Source of the DNA: Allantophomopsis cytisporea | Taxonomy: Eukaryota > Ascomycota > Leotiomycetes > Phacidiales > Phacidiaceae | NCBI GenBank assembly: GCA_024752435.1 | Contig: CP103026.1 | Span: 682,001 to 746,000, forward strand | Direction: 5' to 3' | DNA: 64,000 nucleotides | Shown here: piece by piece, positions 1-10,148 of the stretch | Layout of the letters: each line of letters begins with the position of its first letter | Numbering within the stretch: position 1 is the stretch's first letter | The notes under the pieces: generated by a model | What the model was told of the DNA's origin: nothing | What the model saw: the letters and a program-made list of their open reading frames with translations, nothing else | Databases searched by the model: none | Made by a program: the position numbers and the translations under genes

Positions 1-261
1 AGCAAACGCCCACCTTCTATCATACACCTAGTCGTATCTTGTCCGCATCTCGGATCTCAAGAACCTCGCAAATCGAGTCGACGTCGCAAAACACCAATAA
101 GGCTAAAATCCGTTTATGTGAGCCGCAAAAGCCATCCTTACCAAGTCGTCCCAACCCACCGAACTCATAATATGAAAACATTTAAAAAGAAACGATAATA
201 AATAAAAAAAAGAAATAATGAGATCAATGAAAAACGCAAGACGAATTTGTGAAAAATGTGA

Positions 262-1299
262 TCAGCTCATGTCCATCTCAACCTCAACGCTCTGACCAGC
301 GACTTCACGTCCATCAACGACACCAAATCCATTTGTGGCATTCACAGCAGAAAAGCCATTGCCATTACCACGGCCATTAACAGCCGATCCAAAATGACCA
401 TACGAGCCGCCCTCTTCTGGCTTCGGTGTGACAGCAGCCTCCATAGTCTCGAGGCCGTCGAAGACGGGAGGTCTAGACTGCAAATTACGGAAAGCCTTTT
501 CGAGGCTTGTGGACACCAAACGGCCTTGTTTCAGATCCTCACCGAACAAGAAGTAGCCTTCTGAAGCCTCGATGAGATATGACGATAATCCCTTGGATTG
601 CAAACGGATATTGACGTTACTAACGGGGAAGTGATTTTCAATGAATTTCGCCCAGCCTCGCGCGGCGGCCTGGATGTGCTCATCCTCGCTGATACGCGAC
701 CAGCCAATACCAAGGTGAATGGTGAAGTCATCGACAGTTGGCTCGGCCATTGCGGACTTTGGGGGGGAAGAAGGTATGGAATTCGAGGCGCCATTGGCGA
801 AAAGAGCTCCTTCGTCAGAAGTAGCCGACGTAGCTGTGAGACCTAGACGCTGAGACTTATGGGATCTGAGGATAGGCTTCTCATTGGGTGTCTTGGGACG
901 GGACTTGGCCTTCTCTACTTCTGCTTGCTCTTCAGCCCATGTCCCGGTTTGACTACCGGCTTCAATGATATGGCCATTGGGTCTGATGAGAGTCATGCCT
1001 TCGCCATACACCCATCCGTCTTCGTTCTCAGGTTCCGGTTCAGGTGGTGGTTGGAAGTAGTCGTTCTCATCCTCAATGGCAGCTTCGTCGCGTGAGCGCT
1101 TACGGCCGGCGCGTGAGTTTGGAGTTTTCTGTAATGAGGCGCAACCATTGCTATTGGCAGGCGTTGAATGGGTGAATGGATAGCCACCAGGGAAGGACGG
1201 GTGATTCGAGGTCATATTGAAGTTGTGGTTAAAGGATTGTGGAGATGGGAGGACGACCGTAGGAGAAGCCGATGAGAAGGTTCGGTCGAAGGATGGCAT
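262..1299 (-). CDS. Conserved fungal protein of unknown function
   Basis: Single-exon frame of 345 residues. The frame stays open upstream to about 1902, but that part is Ser/Leu/His low complexity. The ATG at 1299 (MPSFDRTF) has A at -3 and opens normal protein sequence, so I place the start there and treat the rest as leader. Residues 1-170 are polar and look disordered, with a basic patch (RKRSRD) that could be a nuclear localisation signal. Residues of roughly 185-290 (GIGWSRISEDEHIQAAARGW ...) look folded and resemble an uncharacterised module I associate with ascomycete hypothetical proteins. The tail is Gly/Asn-rich. I know no named domain or function. That it is a real gene is fairly sure; the role is unknown. 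Confidence 0.75.
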   Translation of the reverse strand: MPSFDRTFSSASPTVVLPSPQSFNHNFNMTSNHPSFPGGYPFTHSTPANSNGCASLQKTPNSRAGRKRSRDEAAIEDENDYFQPPPEPEPENEDGWVYGEGMTLIRPNGHIIEAGSQTGTWAEEQAEVEKAKSRPKTPNEKPILRSHKSQRLGLTATSATSDEGALFANGASNSIPSSPPKSAMAEPTVDDFTIHLGIGWSRISEDEHIQAAARGWAKFIENHFPVSNVNIRLQSKGLSSYLIEASEGYFLFGEDLKQGRLVSTSLEKAFRNLQSRPPVFDGLETMEAAVTPKPEEGGSYGHFGSAVNGRGNGNGFSAVNATNGFGVVDGREVAGQSVEVEMDMS

Positions 1300-3553
1300 T
1301 TTATAGGTTGGATGGGAAAAGGATGAGAATGTAAATATTGAGACTGAAGAAGAAGATGAAAGGTCAATGGGTAGAGGTGAGTGAGATATATTGTAGATGT
1401 TTAGATGGATGTAAAGTGCGAGAAGTAAGAAGTAGTATAAAGAAGTGGTATGGGAAGGGAAGAAGGGAAAGGAATAGAGGAAGAGGAAGTGGAAGAGGAA
1501 GAGTATTAATGACAAGAATGAGAAGAGGTAGGAGAGAGAAGGCTTGGTGACTCGGGGCCCAGTATGATGGATGGAAATAAGGGCGTTGCGCAGATCGCTT
1601 GAGGGATGTATTTTTTTGGTTAGTAGATTTCGGTGACGGTTGAAGTTAGAGAAGCAGAAGAATAAACTACGTAGAATAGAGAACGTAAAGAGAGAGAGAG
1701 AGGGAGAAGAGAGGCAAGCACACGCAAGAGGTGAGTGAGTGAGTGAGTGAGTGAGTAAGTGAGAGTGAGAAAGAGAGTGTGAGTCTGCTGTGAGTCTGTT
1801 CGGTCTGGTGTGGTCTGGGAGGAGGGAAGAGAGTGGAGAGCCAAAGAGAGGAGAGTATGTAAAGAGGAGTGAGCGGAGTGCGAGTATCCATACAGAGAGC
1901 AAGAGGGAGGTAGTAGAGAGAGGGTGAGAGTAGTGCTCACAACAGAGGAGACAGGGCTGTCCTTTGCTTTAGCAGGATAGGCAAGGCAAGCAGGGCTCAA
2001 GCTGCCAATCACCCGTGCAACCAGCGAATGGACGACGACCAGGCGAGCCGGGAACTAGCAATAGCCCCATGCTCCACCATTCACAACGCGGACGGCGCTC
2101 GCTTAGCCATCTTCCAGCTGGGCTAGTTACAAAAGAAGTAAGGTGTCAGTTACTGAGAGGGCCCTGAATGCAGAGTCTAGTCTGCTTTCAGGCAGGCGTC
2201 ACGTTATTGGTCGGTGGCGGTAGCGCTAGAGTACCATTGGCGGGGAAACCCTGCTTTTCACGTCTCGCTGAGTTTCGATGCGAGTGTGGCCTGCGAGCCT
2301 GGAAAGAGAGAGGGAGGTGGTTGTTGATTGGCTGATTGGTTGGTTGGTGGTTAGCTGTTGGCCTGTTGGCTGTTGGCTGTTGGACTACTGGTGTGGACTG
2401 GGTGGACTGGGTGGACCTTTCCGGTTTGGTGTGCCTGGTGGCCGTGACGGCGTGATCTTTAGGTCATGACAGAAGAACGAAGGCAGGTTCGGTCAGGTTG
2501 CGCGAGGACTGTGCTTGGTGCTCCGACGTCCGAGTTCTCCCTGGCACACCAAACCACCAACCACCCATCTTTCAGCTGAGCTTTCTTACGTACTCCGAGC
2601 ATCCCGTGACTTTCTCTCTCCTTCCAAACTCTCGGCATTCCTCAAATTGAAATCCCTCACACAATCTCATATCTTCCTGATGCATTGAACTCTTACTCGC
2701 CCACACATCTCACCCAATCAAAGTCAACCCCAGCACAATAAGTAAGTGCATAATAAACACAATCACTCTCGTGACCCAGATCCCGTGACATCCGCTCAAT
2801 CCTCACAGCACCACAAACACTCATACAACAAAATGTCACACCAAATAGACACTACGGCAATCAACAGAAACCACAACATCAATTCGCTGGCTTTCTAAGT
2901 GAAGTAATAGAGACCCACTCCGAAAAAAACCCAAAGAACACCAAAGAAAAGGGTAAAAAAAAAAGAGAGGGAAAAAAAGGGAAAAGAGGAAAAAAGAGGA
3001 ACCTTTGTATCCATTTCACCCATCTCACCCAATGACCATTCCCCGATAAGAACATCATCTCGCTTTAATGGCACAAACACCCAATGAAACCCGCCCATGA
3101 CACAATTTATCCCATCGCCAAAGCAACACCCTCGTAGCTTATCATACCAACATGACATACGTAGTACTACATACGAGCTCAGACCCTCCAACAAAATGAA
3201 CGAGAATCGAATGAGAATCAAGTAACGCGAACGTAATGCGCGTATGCGCGCCGCCCTCGTACTCTCACACACAATAGAGTTATGCCATAATTTCCCTGAA
3301 CACACAAACAAAAGCAAAAACAGAAGAAAGAAAAAAAAGGGTCTCAAAGCCACGCTTTGATCTACTCGCCAAAATCTTCTACGTCGGCTCATCTTTGCCT
3401 GGTATCTTGGGCAAGAGATGAGATAGCACAGATGATCTTGATGAGCAATTACACCAGCACCTCCCCCTCCCCATCCACCTCACCCTCACTTCCCACCCTC
3501 CTCCTCGTCTCGCTCCGTAACCACAGCCTGCGCGCAGCCCTATCAAAGAGGAC
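1300..3553. other. Leader and spacer, purine/pyrimidine skewed
   Basis: From about 1330 to 1930 the plus strand is strongly purine-rich, so the transcript of the gene ending at 262 would carry a long CT-rich leader. This composition keeps spurious frames open on both strands. Bases 2330-2400 hold TTGG/CTGTTGG-like repeats. Bases 2560-3350 are A/C-rich with A-runs near 2950-3010 and 3330. I see no convincing gene; the open frame at 2895-3392 is Phe/Ser/Leu low complexity. Confidence 0.6.
1731..1770. repeat. GTGA microsatellite
   Basis: About seven tandem GTGA units followed by degenerate GAGTGA copies, inside the purine-rich tract. Confidence 0.9.
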
Positions 3554-5776
3554 CTATTCATCGGTATTCTCAATCCCACCATACAAACCTTCAAAGCCGG
3601 GCGTGCTGATTCCGGCGGGGCTATCGCTCCTTCTCCGAGCACCACCTACAACCGTGATCATGCGACTAGCCCGCACGCTCTGTACGGATCTGGGCGTGCT
3701 TTGCGCATGTTGCTCGTGAGAGCGTGCGAAGCGTAGCATGGGTGCTGTGTAGGATGGATGAAAGCGACTTCGATGACGTGCGTCTGGAAGATGCGCTGGT
3801 GTCTGCGGCTGAGATGACGCTGCCAGGTCGTCGTTGTAAACTCTGAGACTTCGGCGCGGTATAGAGGCTTGATCTGATAGTTCGAGATTATGCTGTCGTC
3901 GGGATCGTCTAGTCATGTCGGGAACGACGGGAGAGAGTGTCATGCTACGATCTAGGGGTGACCGATCCCGGTAGGCGGCAACAAGGCGCAGTGGGAGGGA
4001 TAGGAGACTGCTACGTTGACTATCATTTGACTGAATTATATTAGAACCTGAGATGGGATGGTGTGATATGAAACTTACGGCTGGGCTGGTGTCCTGATTG
4101 ATTGATGATGGACTCTCTGTGGTCTGTCGGTCTAGTTCTTGCGAGGGATATCTTCGTAAACTAGATGATTGGGCTGATGAGTCGGGTCCCAGGATAGTCG
4201 CTGATGGTAACCTTGAAGGCATTGAGCTTCTACGATGACCTGCTGAGAAGGGGGGAGGAAGTTGTGGGGAGATCGATGGATTGCTGCCCAAGATCTCTCC
4301 ACTGATATCGTAGAAAACCTCTTGGCCCTCAGCAGGCGATACCGACACATCGTCCGTCAAGACCGGTACAGGAGGCGATGAAGGTGTGGCTGCATCCGTA
4401 GAAGAGCCTCTAAGTTGTCGACCGCGTAGTTCTACATGCAATGTTGAGGCCTCACGATGGACTTCTTCATCGTCAGTAGAACTACTATCGGAATTGTGTG
4501 GCTGTTCATAAGCATAACTCGCCCGTTCCGACTCCTCGTAGGAATAGCTAATAGTGCGGGGTCTGTATGTTCTATGGCGACGAGCTGGGTTAGAGAACAA
4601 TATAGCGGGCGTACCATGGGTGGACAACCGCGGGTTCAAGCTACTTGTAAGGGCTGGGGTTATGGGCAAGTGATTATTGCGAACGATCCGAGGTGTCTCT
4701 TGTGGATTCTCTCGGGGACTTTCCCTTGGAGTCGGAGCTGCAATAGGTGGAAGTCTTTCAGGTGAACTTGACGGATGTTGTGAGAAAAACAGTGGTGAGC
4801 GTGGGAGAGGACCGCGAGAGTGCAATCTGCGTGCATCAAATAAGTGTGGTCGTGCAGGTGTCGAAGCATGCTCTGGAGCTACAATCCGTAAGCTCTTATT
4901 CATCCGCTGTAATTAGAGCTACTTACTAGAGGGCAAGGAGTCCTCTGGCGCTGCCGTGTAATAAGTAGGGGCATCTTCGATGTCTTCATCTAGGTGATCG
5001 ACAATTGCTGGAGGCGAAGGGAAATCTTCAATTCTGATTTCAGAATCATCGTCGACTGGATGAGCATTTTCAACACCCTGTGACCTAGCACGAATTGTTG
5101 CCGCTTCTTGTACAATCCTCTCATCCGTCGAAGTGGAGCTGGACTCTTTTCTCTCTACGGCTTCAGAGTCAACGCTTTCATTCAGAGGGTAAGACCTCTC
5201 ATTTCTTGTGGGTGTTGCAGTATAAAATGCATACCCTGATCCTAGTATTCCAACCCATTGTCTGATGGCATGGTTTCGAGCTCCAAAGCAGCTCCTGGCT
5301 CGCTCCAAAGCAACGCGAAGCTCCTCGGGGCTAACATCATCTGGAATGTTATGGACATGCTCATCGAAAATAGCCTGTGACCGTGCAAACTTTTCGTTGA
5401 CTCGTCGGACATCCTCTGGACGTAGACTCAGGTAGATATTGTATTGTTCTAAGGGCTGTTCTTGGTGAAGAGTGTGAGTTATCATACATTCGCGGCTGTC
5501 TGGTATCACATATCTACTTTCGCCATCTCCCGAGCCTTCAGCCTCAAGCGGAGATTGAGGAGGTTCGATGGAATCCTGTTGATCAAGGTGCTGTGAAGGC
5601 TCTTGTCTATACCGTTGGTTGTCGAGGTGACCAAAGATCCTGCGTCTTCTGGATCCTGTATCTCCATGGCTCCGAGAAGGTTGCTGACCAAGGGATCCCT
5701 GTTGTTCACGACGACTGCTGTACTCTTGGATATCACGCGGTGACAGAATAAGGGAGGTGGGTGGAAGGCGAATCAT
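3554..5776 (-). CDS. Ser/Pro/Arg-rich disordered fungal protein, three exons
   Basis: Join of exons 4927-5776, 4079-4878 and 3554-4030, giving 708 residues. Intron 1 (4879-4926, 48 bp) has donor GTAAGT, a CTTAC-like branch site and TAG acceptor, and joins the frames in phase 1. Intron 2 (4031-4078, 48 bp, GTAAGT, branch TTCTAAT, CAG) is a multiple of three with no stop, so gene callers may read through it. An ATG at 5884 would add 36 hydrophobic residues; I prefer 5776 because the sequence becomes normal there. The protein is mostly disordered Ser/Pro/Arg/Gln. A possible ordered helical part is near residues 125-195 (SLRPEDVRRVNEKFARSQ ... RARSCFGARNHAIRQW). I do not recognise a family. Confidence 0.7.
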
Positions 5777-8141
5777 GTTGCAGACAAGACAAATATTTGA
5801 ACAATTGGTCACGAGCAGGAGTACATCAAGAGGCGTGAGAAGATGATAAAAGTAATGAGATACACATATTGTCTGATAGATCATCGCAAGGACGGGAAGG
5901 AGCACTTGGAGCAAACCACATGCTTGTAGAGAAAGAACGGCGACATTAAGAGAAGCAAGTACAGAAATACAGAAAGAACAACTACCTACTTTACATTCGC
6001 AAAGACGAAATCAATAACGCGGACATTGAATTGTGTTTAGTTCCATCGTGAGGAATGAAAGAAATGAGACTTTTCGCTGTCTGAAACAAACCAAGGCATT
6101 CCGTAGAAATATTTGCGATGTTATTTGGAAGCCAAGTATTCTAACGTACTACTTAATGTAGAGGTAAATTGATATTTGATACAGCCATCACTGCGCCTCT
6201 CGAAGATGTAGTGGTAGCAGATAGAATTCGTATTCAAAAATAAACCCCATGATGTCATTGATCCCATCCCAAAGTACAGCCGTCAGGTACGCGTGAAAAG
6301 GCGGCAGTCCACCACCGCCAGCACCCTCGAACAAGAAGTGGAGGCGATCGTCATAAGTGCGCATATCGCGTGATCGTCTCTGGCTGCACCTCCAGCGACC
6401 TCAAACAAGAATAACTGGGGAAAAGAAGGGAGGGAAAAGGCAAGGACGACAAGAAGAGAGAGGGGGGGGAAAATAAAAAAGATACAGAAAAAGACAATAT
6501 GGAATGGCAGTGCCTCAAATCATTACGCGTTTTCCTGAGGCGGGACGATGGACCCAAGTACCTAGCTTAATTAAATCATGCTTTTCGATTGATTATGTAC
6601 TGTGTATCAAGGAAATAGATGATTTTCGGGATGGTGAGCGAGACGATGAGAGTAATGGGTGTTTTATGAAGGAGAGTTGGATGAGGAGTCGCCTTAGGAG
6701 GAGATAAAAATAAACATGTCTAGCATAAGAAGATGACTCTCCGCGATCCGTGCTTCTCTCTCATACGAATCGAGTGCCGCTTGTTTTGGTGCCGAATGAT
6801 TCAGATCAGGGCTTTCTGAAGATGAGTGCATGACACGAGAGAGTATTCCTGCATTGCATCTGTAATATGTATTGTGGACGCCATAGTCATATATGTATAC
6901 GAAGAACATCAATGTCTTCGGTGATATTGATGCCGATAAATGATGTTGTTGTCGTTGTTGTGCTCAATTGTATTTCTTGCTTTGATTGTTCTGGGCCTCG
7001 AGGGATTGGGCTTTGAAAGAGGGGATTGATGATACTCCGTAAGGTAGCAAAGTTATGTATGATTGACTACCTTACTGACTACCTCTACTATGTATACCGG
7101 CTGACTTGCCTCAATTCCTTATTCCTTATTCCTTACTCCTTACACCAATTAGGAGCCGGAGGATAGATGATCCTGCAGCTACGCAGTACATCTCATCGTT
7201 GAATCATGACGCTTGTATCACTTCCCCGTGGATATATTCATTCGTATGAGTATGTTTGTATGTTTGTATGTATGTATGTATGATGCAGTGTTCTCGATGT
7301 CAGATCTGTGTAGTAATCAAACGGATGCCTGACCTCTTTCTGTCCTCCATCTATCCTACCTATCAAATCCATTGCCTACTGTATGTATATACACATGTAT
7401 ATACAACTTGCCATGAAGCCCAAGTCCTTGCTCTCTCTCACCGGCTAGCAAGCGCTGACGAGGGTCTCTCCGAAGTCCTCACTCTTCCCTATGACACCTG
7501 CACATCGCCGACCTAGATTATGCAAGACAAGTCCGAATCAGATCCTTTCTCTAAATCCCTCTCCCTGAGTCTCCATTGCTGATTCTGAATTTTGCTACTC
7601 GATGAACGTCATTCAGTTCCGCCTTTCCCTGAATTAAAGCGTCCACAGGCCACTGTCTGGCCAGCGCAGACAAGAGACGAGCATCACCTGAGTAAATACT
7701 TATGGTGCGGTATCAGAGCAATCCTACCGTCAATGTACCGAAAGACGCGTGGTGAAAGTATTGCGAACTCTTCATTCGCCCGAAGTGCCTGTGGAAATGC
7801 TTAGAAGCTTGTTTTTTCCGTTGGTTTTTGGTTTGTGGTTTTTGGGGGGTTTTTATGGTTTTACGATTCTATTCTGGGCTCTTCATTCATTCCGTAAGGC
7901 AAGGTGAGCTGGATGTATCGTTCTCCATAAGGCAGCAGAGATACTAACTACGATGTAGTAGTACTGTACCTAGCTATGAGTCGCTCACCTCACTGCTCAA
8001 ATGCTACAAACGGAGTGTTGCTACCACCCAAAAAACACCAAAGGAGACAATGCGTTTACTCCGTACCGTCAAAGAAAGCCCAGCATTTAGTCTCATAGTG
8101 TACATGAGGGCAAAGTACATCTTGCTGCATGGTACCTAAGA

Positions 8142-8235
8142 TTTGTCCCATACTTTGTCCATACTTTGTCCCTACTTTGTCCATACTTTGTCCATACTTT
8201 GTCCTACTTTCTCTATACATTGTCCATACATTGTC
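8142..8235. repeat. 11-bp tandem repeat CATACTTTGTC
   Basis: About eight units of CATACTTTGTC with variants (CCTACTTTGTC, CATACATTGTC), the last ones degenerate. No coding potential in step with the unit. Confidence 0.9.
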
Positions 8236-8607
8236 GCTGGTGTTGTATGAATCCGACGCTCTACTGTGATGATGGAGGGGCCCCCCTGCCCAATTGCGGG
8301 CCGCAGAACAATCCAACGTTCAGATCATTTTTAATTAATTTTCAATTTATGGTGCATGAGAGGGCTGCAATGAAGTCGTTTGCTGTGGATGTAAGTACGT
8401 TGTACCACTTTATGGATATTACCTGCGCATGATAGAGACAAAAAATTGGGCAAGTCTGAAGGATTTTGGGGAAATAATTGAGATCACTGATCAAGAAAGA
8501 GTTGTACCTTACATGAACATACCAGGTAAATATAAAAAAAGACAAAATGCCAATTCAGTCTTTAAAAGTGGTGTTCTTATGTGGACACATCCACATCCAC
8601 ATTGAAT

Positions 8608-8653
8608 CCACTTCCACTTTCACTTTCACTTTCACTTCCACTTTCACTTTCAC
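8608..8653. repeat. CACTTT/CACTTC repeat
   Basis: Tandem 6-mers of CACTTT interspersed with CACTTC. A related CACTGC/CACTTT run occurs at about 9016-9045. Confidence 0.85.
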
Positions 8654-9995
8654 CTCTTCCTAGTCATGCTATACTCATACATATACGTATTGTTGCTACC
8701 ATAACGAATAAGTGTGTTCCGTATTCCGTGTGCCGTATTCACCATGCGAATCATCAACTCTGTATATACGGAGGAGTACTTGAGCTGTACAATAGCGATT
8801 TGTTTTCCACACAGACCATCCATTATGTACCCCGAAGCCATGATACTGAAGTAGGTAGTTATGTACAAACATAGATACATATGTACTTGTATGTAGAAAA
8901 GTCATCGAAATCCACCAATGAAAAATATATCAAGCGGGTGCAGAGATAACTAACTTACTGCCCGATCCATTCGGATGACCCCGTATTCACAAATGTAGCT
9001 GTACTGCCACGGATTGTCACTTTCACTGCCACTGCCACTATCACTGCTGCTCCTCCTTCTACTCCTCCTCATACTTACTCCACGTACTCCGCATTCTCTA
9101 TTTTCTGTTCTCATCGTCTTCTTTATTTGGTTGCCTTGGCTGTTCCACTTGCTTTGATATGTATGTATGTATGGATGTACTGTATCTTTCAAAAGGAGGG
9201 TAAAGGGTCTACCGTACATCGTTAACGTCGTAACGAACAAAGTAAACGCTCGACCAACAACCAACGTTAAACACTCAGTCGTCCCCCTAACCCTACCTAC
9301 CTACCTACTCATGAGGACTTTACATTATTATCTTAATATTAACGTTACATTACGGCTCTTAATATTACTCATTGCCTTGCAACTCACTCTCGCTACTCTA
9401 TTCTAACCATTCTACTCTATCTACCCTTTCGCTGTACATTCAATTTACCTTCATTATCCGTCTCGCTCACCCCGTTCTCTGCTTTCCTCTCCTCCCCCCT
9501 CCTCTCCACCCCCCATTGTAACAGCTTACTCGCCCGCAGCCGAAAAAAAATATAGTACAGTACTGGTGTGTCGTGCACCAGTGCATCAGACCTTCCAACG
9601 GAAACTCGCTGCCTCGTTCAAACCTCGACTCTGGTCTTGTTACTCGCTCGAATCAGAACAATTTATCGCTAAGAGGCCAGCTCAAACCCAGCGCCGGCCA
9701 ATTAGATCCCGGCTACTCAACCTCTCCCGTCGTCGATTGTCGAGTCCCCCTGTGATTCTGTCAGTCCTGTGTCCTGTCGAAAGGACCGCCGCCTCGTCAA
9801 AACGGTCAAAGCAAGTCCAACTTTCCAACTTTATCCTCGTCCCACGCATTGCTCACGCCCAGCAATATACACCACAGAACACTATTCCGGTGTAGTGCTG
9901 TGTTCTGCGTTGCGTCGCCGTGTCGCTGCCGACTGCTGCTGCTACTGCGACTGCTACTGTCCGCTGCTGTGCTCCTGTGTTGCCGTAGCTGCTGT

Positions 9996-10148
9996 ATGCT
10001 GCGCGCTCAGGTCAACAATTCCGGTCACAGGCTCAAAGCTGTCAGGGTCTCTGCTATCGTCAGGGATCCAAGAGGATCCGCATTGCTCTGCGCAGCAGCT
10101 TTCCACCCCACGGCCCTGGGATCCTCATCGCCATGGAAGGCGATTTGA
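9996..10148 (+). promoter_or_regulatory. Overlapping upstream ORF before kinase start
   Basis: An ATG at 9996 opens a 50-residue frame that ends at 10148, 15 bases past the kinase ATG at 10133, in a different frame. I found no other ATG between about 9560 and 10132. Its context is weak (T at -3), while the kinase ATG has a strong GCCATGG context. If the leader includes it, it could lower kinase translation by overlap; leaky scanning would still reach the main start. The leader has not been mapped. Confidence 0.45.

Larger units (their letters stand above)
5777..9995. other. Long gene-free spacer with simple repeats
   Basis: More than 4 kb without a supported gene. It holds TTCCTTA repeats (7115-7145), TATG repeats (7255-7282 and 9155-9175), an 11-mer array (8142-8235), CACTTT repeats (8608-8653) and CT-rich sequence just upstream of the kinase gene (9400-9560). 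Open frames here are short and carry no protein-like signal. The last few hundred bases probably hold the promoter and leader of the kinase gene. Confidence 0.6.

Noticed and set aside
2895..3392. 165-codon open frame on minus strand
   Set aside because: Phe/Leu/Ser/Arg low complexity produced by A-runs on the plus strand; no splice or family signal.
5885..5914. Start at 5914 for the Ser/Pro-rich gene
   Set aside because: The codon there is TTG, not ATG; the usable ATGs are 5884 and 5776.
9283..9305. CCCTAACCCTA telomere-like string
   Set aside because: Fewer than two units, followed by CTAC repeats; too short for an interstitial telomere.
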